Notes: a model not told the origin generated them from the sequence alone. Positions 5,569 to 14,101 are shown, numbered from the stretch's first letter. The stretch: 32,448 nucleotides of DNA from an uncultured Prevotella sp. (GCA_902477645.1 CABSIA010000016.1:1-32448); one strand, 5' to 3'. A program made the numbers and translations.

Positions 5569-7923
5569 ATGCAGAAAAAGATACTGTTATCACTATTTTT
5601 TGTCTTTGCTCTCTCATTGCCTTCGCATGCCGTGCTGAAAGAGAAGAACATCGACAACACCCTCTCACTGCTGCGCGTGGAGCTGACAAAATACCACACA
5701 GAGCTTGAGCGCCAGTCGGACATGATAAAAGAGCAGCAGGAGCAGGTAATGATGACCATGCTGAGCGTTATGAACAAGAGCCGGCAAAACTCGCTAATGC
5801 TCTACTCACAGAAAAACGGCTACATCTTCGACCTTACGTACGCATGCCACGAGGCTACTGAGCAATATCAGGAATTCCAGAAAAATGTGAGGCCGTTCCG
5901 TCAGTTCCTGACAACCGCAGACGTTGAGATATCCCGCTACGACAGCCTGATAAACGAACTCGGCATGATGACCAGGTACGGACTGTCGGAAAGAGCCAAC
6001 ACGGACCGCAACGTGTGCCTTACACTTGCTATAAACATACGCCACACACTGAACGACAACCGTGTGCAGATGGCTGATTATATAAAAATTTACAACCAGA
6101 CTGAGGAAAGGCTTAAAAACCTGAACGTCTATGCAAACCAGAGGTATCAGGACATTCAGCAGAGCATCTTCAGCAACCGTGGCGACAACTATCTGACCAT
6201 CTTAAGAAACCTGAGCCAAAACCTTAGTGAGACCTCAGAAACTGTGACGGCAAAATACCGTCCGCAGCACAAGGTCCACTCTGACTGGGACAGCCGCATA
6301 ATGCTCGGACTGCTAATAATTCTGATTGCGGGAACTGGATGCTCATACCTGATTAATTTCGTAGTCATAAGGTGGATTATCAGAAGACTGACACGCCATG
6401 AGCGCCTCGCCAAATACAAGGACTGGATAGAGGAAAAAATGACTTGCATAAATCTGGCAATGTCGGTAGCCACATTCGCAATAATTCTGGGTGTGGTAAG
6501 AGTTGTGGTGGAACAAAATTTCATCATTATGGCGAGCGGGCTGCTCATAAACTACACTTGGCTGATGGAGGTCATCCTGCTGTCGATAATGCTGCGGCTT
6601 GAGGGAGAGAGCATCAAGAGAGGCTTCAAGCTCTATATGCCCATAATGGTAATAGGCTTCCTGGTCATTGTATGCCGTATCATCCTTGTGCCAAACGCAT
6701 TGGTGAGCCTTATATTTCCGCCGGTATTGCTGGCGAGCATAACCTGGCAATGGAACTCGATCAGAAAAAACAACAAGGAAATAAAACTTTCCGACAAATA
6801 CTATTCGTATACATCTCTGTTTGTATTTGTCCTCTCTGCAATTTGCTCTTGGATTGGCTACACTCTGCTTGCCGTGGAGCTGCTGATATGGTGGGTAATG
6901 CAGCTGACATGTATTCTGACAATCACCTTCATGCAGGGATGGCTGAAGACGTACGGCGCACAAAAACAAATCAACCAGCTGCCAATTACAAAAACATGGC
7001 GTTTCAACTTCATCTGTCACGTTGTAATTCCAGTGCTTGGAGTAGCATCGGTGATGGTGTCTATATATTGGGCCGCCGACGTGTTCAACCTCAGCGACAC
7101 GGCATGGGAGATATTCGGAAAATATCTGATTGACGAGAAAGGCTTCAGAGCAAGCATTTTCACCTGTGCGCTGTCGCTGACATTGTATTTTGTCTTCAAA
7201 TACATCAATAACTGTGCCACTGCTTTTGCAAGGCTGCATTTTGAGAACACAGACAAGAAAACAGCCGCCACCAAATTCGTTATGGCCAAGAACGTCATAC
7301 AGCTCATTGTATGGGGAACATGGCTCTTGATAGTTCTGGGGCTGTTTAAGGTAGACAACACATGGCTGATTGTTATCTCCGGCGGTCTGTCGACGGGTAT
7401 CGGTTTTGCCATGAAAGACATCATCGAAAACATCTACTACGGCATATCCCTCATGACAGGACGCATAAAGGTCGGCGACCTTATAGAATGCGATGGTGTC
7501 AGGGGTACGGTAAGCTCCATGAGCTACACATCGACTATGGTAAATACCACTGACGGCTCTGTTATAGCCTTCCAGAACTCACAGCTGTTTACAAAAAACT
7601 ATAAAAATCTGACCCGCAACCACGGCTACGAGCTGAGCATAATAACAATCGGCGTGGCCTACGGCACAAATGCCGCTAAGGTAAAGACACTGCTTACAGA
7701 AACCGTGAGCAGGCTCAGCTGCCGCGACAAGAAAAAAGATGTAAAAGTGGTGTTCTCAAACTTCGGCGACAACTCCATCGACTTCAAGGTGCTGGTATGG
7801 GTGCCGGTATTGACAAAAGCTATTGCAGACGGTGAGATAAAAGAGGCCATCTACAACTGCCTAAACGAGAACAACATAGAAATCCCGTTCCCCCAGCGCG
7901 ATGTCCATATCATTTCGCAATAA
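5569..7923 (+). CDS. Large MscS-family mechanosensitive ion channel
   Basis: From the ATG at 5569 the protein is 784 residues and opens with a signal peptide (MQKKILLSLFFVFALSLPSHA-type, about 20 residues). Residues 21 to about 240 form a helical, probably periplasmic region. Repeated hydrophobic segments start near 245 and continue to about 620. The MscS pore and beta domain follows: GGLSTGIGFAMKDIIENIYYG near 602-622, then GRIKVGDLIE, and a mixed C-terminal domain. This layout, with an N-terminal periplasmic part and many extra membrane helices, resembles MscK/MscM-type channels, which release solutes during osmotic downshock. I preferred this start to the TTG at 5491 because of the signal peptide and because the promoter box lies between the two. 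Gating properties cannot be read from the sequence. Confidence 0.88.
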   Translation: MQKKILLSLFFVFALSLPSHAVLKEKNIDNTLSLLRVELTKYHTELERQSDMIKEQQEQVMMTMLSVMNKSRQNSLMLYSQKNGYIFDLTYACHEATEQYQEFQKNVRPFRQFLTTADVEISRYDSLINELGMMTRYGLSERANTDRNVCLTLAINIRHTLNDNRVQMADYIKIYNQTEERLKNLNVYANQRYQDIQQSIFSNRGDNYLTILRNLSQNLSETSETVTAKYRPQHKVHSDWDSRIMLGLLIILIAGTGCSYLINFVVIRWIIRRLTRHERLAKYKDWIEEKMTCINLAMSVATFAIILGVVRVVVEQNFIIMASGLLINYTWLMEVILLSIMLRLEGESIKRGFKLYMPIMVIGFLVIVCRIILVPNALVSLIFPPVLLASITWQWNSIRKNNKEIKLSDKYYSYTSLFVFVLSAICSWIGYTLLAVELLIWWVMQLTCILTITFMQGWLKTYGAQKQINQLPITKTWRFNFICHVVIPVLGVASVMVSIYWAADVFNLSDTAWEIFGKYLIDEKGFRASIFTCALSLTLYFVFKYINNCATAFARLHFENTDKKTAATKFVMAKNVIQLIVWGTWLLIVLGLFKVDNTWLIVISGGLSTGIGFAMKDIIENIYYGISLMTGRIKVGDLIECDGVRGTVSSMSYTSTMVNTTDGSVIAFQNSQLFTKNYKNLTRNHGYELSIITIGVAYGTNAAKVKTLLTETVSRLSCRDKKKDVKVVFSNFGDNSIDFKVLVWVPVLTKAIADGEIKEAIYNCLNENNIEIPFPQRDVHIISQ

Positions 7924-7935
7924 GAAGGCTCTCTG

Positions 7936-7961
7936 TGGGGGCCGCCATATATAGCGGCCGA
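7936..7961. repeat. Palindromic repeat copy E (diverged)
   Basis: GGCCGC at 7940-7945 pairs with GCGGCC at 7954-7959 around CATATATA. It has the arms of the repeat family but a changed centre, and lies 13 bp after the MscS stop codon. It could also act as a weak terminator hairpin. Confidence 0.55.
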
Positions 7962-8010
7962 AAACAAAAAAAGACACATTGAAGATACTTCAAAGAAAAT
8001 AGCATTAATT

Positions 8011-8040
8011 ATTGCGGCCGTTACAGGTAACGGCCCTACA
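8011..8040. repeat. Palindromic repeat copy B
   Basis: GGCCGTTAC at 8016-8024 and GTAACGGCC at 8027-8035 are perfect 9-bp arms with a 2-base centre, flanked by TTGC and CTACA. It ends 12 bp before kdsA and so may sit in that gene's leader. Confidence 0.8.
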
Positions 8041-8052
8041 AAAATAAAATAT

Positions 8053-8826
8053 ATGCAGACGACAAACAAAACAATAGCGCCAAAGTTCATTGCCGGACCG
8101 TGCGTGATAGAGTCAGAGGAGCTTCTCGGCACCGTGGCGAAAAAACTGGTAGAAATAAACAGTATTCTCGGAACAGACATTGTCTTCAAAGCCTCGTTTG
8201 ACAAGGCTAACCGCACAAGCATCAGCTCGTTCAGAGGCCCCGGGCTTGAACGTGGACTGCAGATGCTGGCAGATATAAAAAGCAAATACGGACTGAAAAT
8301 CACAACCGACATACACGAAAGCCATCAGGCTGAGGCAGCAGGACAAGTCTGCGACATATTGCAGATACCGGCTTTCCTGTGCCGGCAGACCGATTTGCTT
8401 GTGGCTGCCGCAAAAACAGGAAAAATTGTCAACATAAAAAAGGCACAGTTCCTGAGCGGTGCTGACATGAAATATCCTGTTGAGAAGGCTTTGGACAGCG
8501 GAGCAAAGGATGTTTGGCTTACGGAGCGCGGAAACTGTTTCGGATACAACAACCTTGTCGTAGACTTCAGAAACATTGCCGATATGAAAGAAATAGTGCC
8601 GACGGTTATTATGGACTGCACTCACAGCGTACAGCGCCCGTCGGCAGGCAACGGCAAGACTATTGGCGACAGAAAATTTGTACCTTCTATGGCTTTGGCT
8701 GCCAAGGCATTTGGCGCGACAGGCTATTTCTTTGAGGTACATCCCAACCCTGACGAAGGCTTGTCGGATGCGGCAAACATGCTTGAGCTTGACAAACTTG
8801 AAGACCTCATAAAAAAACTTATTTGA
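8053..8826 (+). CDS. kdsA: 3-deoxy-8-phosphooctulonate synthase (KdsA), class II
   Basis: KdsA condenses phosphoenolpyruvate with arabinose-5-phosphate to make Kdo-8-phosphate for the LPS inner core. The 257-residue protein has the family blocks FIAGPCVIES, FKASFDKANRTSISSFRGPGLE, TDIHE, LQIPAFLCRQTDLL, NIKKAQFLS and FFEVHPNPDEGLSD. The Cys in GPC takes the place of Asn in the E. coli enzyme, which is the mark of the metal-dependent class II; a His in DCTHS and the Glu and Asp in FFEVHPNPDEGLSD fit the other metal ligands. The next gene makes its substrate, arabinose-5-phosphate, and begins 2 bp after this stop, so the two form a pathway operon. Confidence 0.97.
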   Translation: MQTTNKTIAPKFIAGPCVIESEELLGTVAKKLVEINSILGTDIVFKASFDKANRTSISSFRGPGLERGLQMLADIKSKYGLKITTDIHESHQAEAAGQVCDILQIPAFLCRQTDLLVAAAKTGKIVNIKKAQFLSGADMKYPVEKALDSGAKDVWLTERGNCFGYNNLVVDFRNIADMKEIVPTVIMDCTHSVQRPSAGNGKTIGDRKFVPSMALAAKAFGATGYFFEVHPNPDEGLSDAANMLELDKLEDLIKKLI

Positions 8827-8828
8827 TT

Positions 8829-9803
8829 ATGGACGATATAAATTCACGGCTTGCCAAGTCTACGGAATATGCCGTTCAGAGCATAAAAGACGAGGCAGAC
8901 GCACTTATTGAGCTTACCACGCAGATTGACGGCAACTTTGAGGAGGCTGTCAGAATGATGTACAACTGCCGTGGAAAGGTAATTGTAACGGGTGTGGGCA
9001 AAAGCGGCCACATAGGAGCGAAGATTGCGGCAACTCTGTCGTCAACTGGCACACCAGCCTTTTACATAAACCCGCTCGACGTGTTTCATGGCGACTTGGG
9101 CGTTATGACACCCGACGATGTTGTGCTGGCACTGAGCAACAGCGGCCAGACCGACGAGTTACTGAGATTTATTCCGATGATGCTCCACATGAACGTGCCA
9201 TTGATAGCAATGACAGGCAACGAGCACTCATTGCTGGCGAAATATTCAAACGTCCACCTTAAATGCCGCGTAAGCAAAGAGGCGTGCCCGTTAAATCTGG
9301 CGCCGACGAGCTCAACCACAGCAGCTCTTGCCATGGGCGACGCTCTTGCCATAGCGCTTATGCAGGTGAGACAATTCAAGCCCCACGAGTTCGCACAATT
9401 CCATCCTGGCGGCGAGCTTGGAAAACGTCTGCTCACCACTGCTGCCGACGTAATGCGCTCAGACGACATGCCCGTGATACCAGAGAAAATGCATCTTGGA
9501 GAGGCCATAATCCATGTTTCGAAAGGCAAACTGGGACTTGGCGTATCGCTATCTGACGACAACAAGGTGACCGGACTCATCACAGACGGCGACATAAGGA
9601 GAGCCATGGAGAAATGGCAGGCTCTGTTCTTCGACCATACCGTCTCAGACATAATGACCAGAGAACCGAAAACGGTACAGCCTGATACGAAAATTTCTGA
9701 GATACAAAGAATAATGCACAAATATAAAATTCATACCGTCCTCGTCGTCGACAGCGACAAACATCTGCTCGGTGTCGTAGACCATTACAGCTGCATGATT
9801 TAA
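8829..9803 (+). CDS. kdsD: Arabinose-5-phosphate isomerase (KdsD/KpsF type)
   Basis: This enzyme converts ribulose-5-phosphate to arabinose-5-phosphate, the KdsA substrate. The 324-residue protein has an N-terminal SIS sugar-isomerase domain (GVGKSGHIGAKIAATLSSTGTPAFY, then DVVLALSNSGQTDEL and APTSSTTAALAMGDALA) and two C-terminal CBS domains (DVMRSDDMPVI and DIMTREPKTVQ), the normal layout. I use the ATG at 8829; a TTG six bases upstream overlaps the kdsA stop and is less likely. It ends VVDHYSCMI and looks complete. Symbols kdsD, kpsF and gutQ are all used for this family; the link to kdsA favours kdsD. Confidence 0.94.
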   Translation: MDDINSRLAKSTEYAVQSIKDEADALIELTTQIDGNFEEAVRMMYNCRGKVIVTGVGKSGHIGAKIAATLSSTGTPAFYINPLDVFHGDLGVMTPDDVVLALSNSGQTDELLRFIPMMLHMNVPLIAMTGNEHSLLAKYSNVHLKCRVSKEACPLNLAPTSSTTAALAMGDALAIALMQVRQFKPHEFAQFHPGGELGKRLLTTAADVMRSDDMPVIPEKMHLGEAIIHVSKGKLGLGVSLSDDNKVTGLITDGDIRRAMEKWQALFFDHTVSDIMTREPKTVQPDTKISEIQRIMHKYKIHTVLVVDSDKHLLGVVDHYSCMI

Positions 9804-9911
9804 GAGGTGAGAGATAATGGAGAAAAAACAATAAATAATCAATAAAACAGGTAATATACTTACCACCATACTACTTTTCTACTTACTTCCATAAAAAACA
9901 TAGTATTTATC

Positions 9912-11171
9912 TTGAGACAAATAGTTTTTTCTTTACTGCTCCTGATTGCGACAAGCGCAACCGCACAGGGCAGCGACTCGATACTGGTCAGCAAGCTGAG
10001 AGAATGCGGCGTAAAATTCTCTCATAATAATTCTGTCACTCTGCTGACAAGCGGACAGGAGAAGTTTGACGACATGTTTTGTGCCATCAGACAAGCCCGC
10101 CACTCTGTACATCTGGAATATTTCAATTTCAGAAACGACTCCATAGCCTCACTTCTCTTCAACATTCTTGCCGAAAAAGTCAAGGAGGGCGTTGAGGTAA
10201 GGGCTCTTTACGACGCTTTCGGAAACTCAAGCAACAACCGTCCACTGAAAAAAAGACATATAAAGGCACTGAGAGAGCGCGGTATTGAGATTTACGAGTT
10301 CGACCCGCTGAGATTTCCGTGGATAAACCATGTCTTCTCCCGCGACCACAGAAAAATCGTTGTCATAGACAGCGAGATTGCCTACACCGGGGGCATGAAC
10401 GTCGCCGATTACTATATAAACGGCACAGAGATTGTCGGCTCGTGGCACGACATGCACTGCCGTCTGGAGGGCGATGAGGTTACTACTCTGCAACGCATTT
10501 TCATCAAAACATGGAATAAAGTTACAAAGCAGAACATAAAGGAGGAGGATTATTGCAAACCATACAGCAGAAGCTGTAACTTTACAGGACTGAAGCCCGA
10601 CACTACAGAGACGGCCTACAAGAAAATGGTCGGAATAATAAACCGCGAGCCACGCACAAGCAACAAAATTATCCGACAATTCTACTACAACGCCATAGAC
10701 GCCGCTCAAGACAGCATAAAGCTGATAAACCCATACTTCACACTGAACCGCAAATTAAAGAAAAAGTTAGGAAACGCCGCAAAAAGAGGCGTAAAAGTCG
10801 AGATTATGATCTCAACAAGGAGCGACATACCGCTTACTCCCGACTGCGGTTTCTACAATGCACACAAGCTCATGAAAAAAGGCTGCGACATCTGGATGTA
10901 CACACCAGGATTTCACCATACCAAGATTATCATGGTAGACGGAAAATTCTGCACCGTGGGCAGCGCAAACCTAAATGCGCGAAGCCTAAGCTGGGACTAT
11001 GAGGAAAATGCCGTTATAATAGATAAAGAAACGACAAATGAGCTTGTTACGCTTTTCGAAAAGGAGAAGGCCGACAGCTTTATTCTCACTCCCGAGTCGT
11101 GGAAAAAGTTCAGAACGCCATGGCAAAGATTCAGAGGATGGTTTGCACACCTGTTGGCGCCGCTGCTATAA
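9912..11171 (+). CDS. Secreted phospholipase D / cardiolipin-synthase-like protein
   Basis: Two HKD motifs are present: HRKIVVID (about residues 153-160) and HTKIIMVD (about 337-344), the pair that forms the phosphatidyltransferase active site. The second is followed by GSANLNARS, typical of cardiolipin synthases. Standard bacterial Cls proteins open with two membrane helices; this one opens with one cleavable-looking signal peptide ending TSATAQG, so it should act outside the cytoplasmic membrane. The only start that keeps the signal peptide is TTG at 9912. It could be a cardiolipin synthase of the ClsB/C kind or a secreted phospholipase; the sequence does not decide. It is convergent with the regulator at 11214. 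Confidence 0.85.
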   Translation: MRQIVFSLLLLIATSATAQGSDSILVSKLRECGVKFSHNNSVTLLTSGQEKFDDMFCAIRQARHSVHLEYFNFRNDSIASLLFNILAEKVKEGVEVRALYDAFGNSSNNRPLKKRHIKALRERGIEIYEFDPLRFPWINHVFSRDHRKIVVIDSEIAYTGGMNVADYYINGTEIVGSWHDMHCRLEGDEVTTLQRIFIKTWNKVTKQNIKEEDYCKPYSRSCNFTGLKPDTTETAYKKMVGIINREPRTSNKIIRQFYYNAIDAAQDSIKLINPYFTLNRKLKKKLGNAAKRGVKVEIMISTRSDIPLTPDCGFYNAHKLMKKGCDIWMYTPGFHHTKIIMVDGKFCTVGSANLNARSLSWDYEENAVIIDKETTNELVTLFEKEKADSFILTPESWKKFRTPWQRFRGWFAHLLAPLL

Positions 11172-11213
11172 AGTTGGGAATTAAAATCTTGAGTTCACTT
11201 AAAAAGGGACTCT

Positions 11214-11825
11214 TTATATTTTATTTACATCGACATATCCGTGCATAACGGCATAAATTGTCAAGGCTGAGACACTCTTCATTTTCAGTTTGTCCTGAAT
11301 ATTCTTGCGGTGGCTGATAACCGTAGTCAATCCGATATTCAGCCTGTCGGCAATTTCCTTGTTTATGAGCCCCCGGGCCAAAAGCGAGAGAACCTCAATC
11401 TCACGTGAGCTTAAAACATTCTCTTTAGCCAGATTTGGCATCACAGGTATATTGCGGCCGCCACCATGTGCCAGACGCACCAGCCCGAGCACAGACTTTA
11501 CAAGGTGGCTCTCGGGCACGTTAACTGCAAGCGAATGAAAATCAGGAAACGGCGAGTTGTCAAGAGACGGGGTCAAGACAATGGTCTTGTGGCGGTTTTC
11601 GGTAAAAAAGCCTCTGTTGGCAATAACGATGCTCATCGCAACAAAATAATGAAAATAGCGTTCGGGATGGTTGGTCTGAAGCTCAGAGAACGAGCCGTAC
11701 ACGTCAACATCCATCATAGGCATCACATCCTGAAAAATTGCCCGCAGCCCTATAACTGCAAGGGTATTAGAGTCTACAATGGCAACCCTCGGTCTGAGCA
11801 TCATGTTATCATTATTTTGTTTCAT
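11214..11825 (-). CDS. LuxR/NarL-type regulator with a degenerate receiver domain
   Basis: The C-terminal 65 residues are a clear LuxR helix-turn-helix (LSSREIEVLSLLARGLINKEIADRL, then TTVISHRKNIQDKL). The N-terminal part has receiver-like secondary structure (RVAIVDSNTLAVIGLRAIF), but the second acidic residue after strand 1 is Ser, the strand-3 phospho-Asp is absent (YFVAMSIVIAN), and the strand-5 Lys is missing (LAVNVPES). It therefore probably does not work by phosphorylation. The TATTTTTG box ends at 11830, just before the ATG at 11825. If transcription starts about 5 bases after the box, that ATG would be leaderless and the ATG pair at 11804/11801 (MMLRPRVAIVD) is an equally good start. 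No histidine kinase lies nearby. Confidence 0.85.
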   Translation of the reverse strand: MKQNNDNMMLRPRVAIVDSNTLAVIGLRAIFQDVMPMMDVDVYGSFSELQTNHPERYFHYFVAMSIVIANRGFFTENRHKTIVLTPSLDNSPFPDFHSLAVNVPESHLVKSVLGLVRLAHGGGRNIPVMPNLAKENVLSSREIEVLSLLARGLINKEIADRLNIGLTTVISHRKNIQDKLKMKSVSALTIYAVMHGYVDVNKI

Positions 11826-11829
11826 TCTG

Positions 11830-11837
11830 CAAAAATA
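11830..11837 (-). promoter_or_regulatory. Candidate -7 box for the degenerate-receiver regulator
   Basis: The minus strand reads TATTTTTG, a TAnnTTTG match. It lies between the end of the hemerythrin-LuxR gene (11857) and this regulator, so the second regulator can be transcribed on its own as well as by read-through. Confidence 0.5.
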
Positions 11838-11856
11838 GCAATTTTTCAGCAAACAA

Positions 11857-12198
11857 TCACAATTTCACATTGGAAATGTCGACAAGCCCGTTTACAATGG
11901 CATAGATTGTCAGTCCGGCCGGAGAATGTATCTGCAACTTGCGCGCTATGTTGCGGCGGTGGGTAATGACGGTATTTACCGAAATGAAAAGGTGACTGGC
12001 AATCTCCTTGTTGCTCATTCCCTGCACAAGCGCGACGACAACATCCTGTTCACGGTCGCTGAGTTTTTCCCTGTCGTCGCCGTTTGTGCCAATAAGCTTG
12101 CTGATTTTTTTCGTCACGTCGATCTGCTGCCGTTTCCGCTCAAGATTTCGGATGGCAGGAGTGAAAATAGAGTCCTCAACCATTGCATGCTGAGCCAC
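11857..12198 (-). pseudogene. LuxR DNA-binding end of a hemerythrin-LuxR regulator, split off by a frameshift
   Basis: This 113-codon frame starts at a GTG inside the previous gene. Its first residues (AQHAMVEDSIFTPAI) look like the last iron-binding helix of a hemerythrin bundle, with H and E/D ligands, which the upstream frame lacks. After a linker it gives a LuxR helix-turn-helix (LSDREQDVVVALVQGMSNKEIASHL, then NTVITHRRNIARKL). The natural reading is that it is the 3' part of the gene at 12114-12809, with the frame lost near 12190-12200. A net loss of 2 bases, or gain of 1, would restore ...CEEWL-x-QHAMVED... . As a stand-alone protein it would keep DNA binding without the sensor domain. 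Confidence 0.8.
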
Positions 12199-12809
12199 TC
12201 CTCACAATTGTAGATATCGTAGAGAGTTGCCGAAAGATAATTGTTGCTCAAACCGTCGGAAGGCAGATATTTTATCAAAATATCCTTCAGCTCCCTCAAT
12301 TTCTGGTCTATTTGCGAATGGTGCTTCGAGAACGTCTCAATGTCATAGTCGGGCAGTGCCCTACCCTCTATAAGAGCCTCTACGTAAGGGAAAAGATTTT
12401 TCTCCTCATAGAGCATGTGCCTCTTGACATCGTGGCAATATTCATCATAAAGCTTCATGATGAGCGCAGCAAGGCTGTCGTCCATATCGAGTGCCTCTGA
12501 AAGCTCCTTGCGTATGAACGTCAGCTCAAAGCCGAGAAAATACTCATGGCTGGCTTTCAGGTATTTAAGGAGTGTCGGCACCGAGAGTTTTTCCACATCA
12601 TCAGTCGAGCGGTAGCCGTTGATTGTAAAATTTACTACAGCGAGAAAAGTGTAGCAGTCTACTCCCTGTCTCTCGCACACCTCACGGATAGACTTATCTC
12701 CAAAACCAAGGCTGATACCGAAAGAGCCCAACGACTGCAACACATTGCAGTTGTCGCGGATAATAGAAATCAAGCTGTCGTCTGCCTCATACATTTTATG
12801 ATTTTTCAT
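12114..12809 (-). pseudogene. Hemerythrin (YtfE/ScdA-like) sensor part of a split hemerythrin-LuxR regulator
   Basis: This frame reads as an N-terminal ScdA-like segment (IREVCERQGVDCYTFLAVVN) followed by a hemerythrin-like helical bundle, with candidate di-iron ligands in HEYFLGF, CHDVKRHMLYEEKNLFPYV and FSKHHSQID. After CEEWL the frame turns into 28 residues without any family character (SMQWLRTLFSLLPSEIL...), while the overlapping frame supplies the missing last ligand helix and a LuxR domain. Related YtfE/ScdA proteins repair iron-sulfur clusters damaged by NO or oxidants; fused to LuxR, the domain would be an oxygen, NO or redox sensor (inference). The gene is divergent from the RidA-domain gene, with a NarL-like site between them. 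The truncated product may be unable to bind its di-iron centre. Confidence 0.8.
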
Positions 12810-12878
12810 CTCAAAACGTGTTTTTCTTCATGCAAAATAACAAAAAAAAAATCATCTTCACAAGAAGTTGTGGTATAA

Positions 12879-12896
12879 ATACCTAATAATAGGTAT
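12879..12896. promoter_or_regulatory. Inverted repeat resembling a NarL-type 7-2-7 operator
   Basis: ATACCTA-ATAA-TAGGTAT is a perfect 7-bp inverted repeat with a 4-base spacer. Read as NarL heptamers, TACCTAA-TA-ATAGGTA (12880-12895) fits the TACYYMT 7-2-7 consensus at every position except the last base of the first heptamer. It lies 70 bp from the hemerythrin-LuxR start and 54 bp from the RidA-domain start. Binding by either neighbouring LuxR protein is inference. Confidence 0.5.
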
Positions 12897-12949
12897 GCAG
12901 ACAGGGCAATAAATGCCCAAAACAGGCGTTTCTAATATAAAAATGATGA

Positions 12950-14101
12950 ATGATGAATTTTACTAAAACCATCAACTTTGACGACACATTAATCGAGCTG
13001 TCGGAATTTACAGGCCGCTCTGCCGCTACAGAATGGTACGCATATATTCACACGACAAATCTCCGCAAAACTTTCGATGAACAACTTTCTGACATCTGCA
13101 GAAGTTTGGATGAGCTTATTACAGACTATACGAAAGGAGCGCAATGCATGATGGTGAAATGCCATGTCAGCGATGCCGCAAACCAAAGCGGAGCAATAAA
13201 GGAAAAGCTGGGAAATTGTGCGGGATGCCAAATTTCGGTCATCCAGCAACCACCATTAGACGGCACAAAACTGGCTGTCGGAATTTATGCCGTTTCCAAT
13301 GTCAGGAAAGTCAACCAAAGCAACAACTCCACAGAAATGACACACAATGAATATCATCATTTCTGGGCAACAGAGACTGGAGCCTGCGACTGCGACTCCT
13401 ATAAACAGACTGCGGATTTATTTGAGAACTATTGTATATTTCTGGCTTCAAAAAAAATGAGCCTGAAGGATAATTGCAAACGCACATGGCTGTATGTCAA
13501 CGATATTGACAACAACTACGCCGATGTGGTAAGAGGCAGAAACGATGTTTTCGACAAGGAGAACCTGACCGAAAACACGCATTATATTGCGAGTACAGGA
13601 ATAGCCGGATATTCAGGCAAAAAAGGTGCAAACGTGATTTTCAACACATATTCTGTCAAAGGACTGCAACCAGAACAGACAAAATATTTATATGCGACGA
13701 CACACCTTAACAGGACATCAGAATATGGCGTACGGTTTGAGCGTGGCGTGGCAATAAACTATGGTGACAGAACACATGCCCTCATCTCTGGTACAGCCTC
13801 AATAGACAACAAAGGCGCCATTGTTTTCCCTGGCAATGTTGCGCAGCAGACAAAAAGAATGTTGGAAAACGTAGACAAGCTGCTGAAAGAAGCCGACATG
13901 ACATTAGATGAGAATGTAATGCAGATGACCGTCTACCTACGTGACCTGGCAGACTACACTATAATCAAGGAACTGTTTGACAGCAGATTTCCACAAACGC
14001 CAAAAGCTATAGTTCTGGCACCAGTATGCCGGCCGGGATGGCTCATCGAAATGGAGTGCGTCTGCATAAAAGACAACAAAAACAGCTTCGCCGATTTCTG
14101 A
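12950..14101 (+). CDS. RidA-domain protein, possibly chorismatase-like (FkbO/Hyg5 layout)
   Basis: The C-terminal 110 residues of this 383-residue protein match the RidA/YjgF fold (HALISGTASIDNKGAIVFPGNVAQQTKRMLENVDKLLKEA, then MTVYLRDLADYTIIKELF and GWLIEMECV). The N-terminal 250 residues are not a second clear RidA domain; a long N-terminal half before a RidA-like half is also the layout of FkbO/Hyg5 chorismatases, which I offer as a possible relation only. RidA proteins usually hydrolyse reactive enamines or imines. The start is the first of two ATG codons in frame at 12950. It is divergent from the hemerythrin-LuxR gene and ends at a strong bidirectional terminator. Substrate and role are unknown. 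Confidence 0.75.
   Translation: MMNFTKTINFDDTLIELSEFTGRSAATEWYAYIHTTNLRKTFDEQLSDICRSLDELITDYTKGAQCMMVKCHVSDAANQSGAIKEKLGNCAGCQISVIQQPPLDGTKLAVGIYAVSNVRKVNQSNNSTEMTHNEYHHFWATETGACDCDSYKQTADLFENYCIFLASKKMSLKDNCKRTWLYVNDIDNNYADVVRGRNDVFDKENLTENTHYIASTGIAGYSGKKGANVIFNTYSVKGLQPEQTKYLYATTHLNRTSEYGVRFERGVAINYGDRTHALISGTASIDNKGAIVFPGNVAQQTKRMLENVDKLLKEADMTLDENVMQMTVYLRDLADYTIIKELFDSRFPQTPKAIVLAPVCRPGWLIEMECVCIKDNKNSFADF

Noticed and set aside
6343..7239. Long minus-strand frame of 298 codons
   Set aside because: It is antisense to the MscS-type gene; the plus-strand protein has clear domains.
12185..12200. Programmed ribosomal frameshifting in the hemerythrin-LuxR gene
   Set aside because: No slippery heptamer or following stem was seen near the junction. 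A plain indel or an error is simpler.
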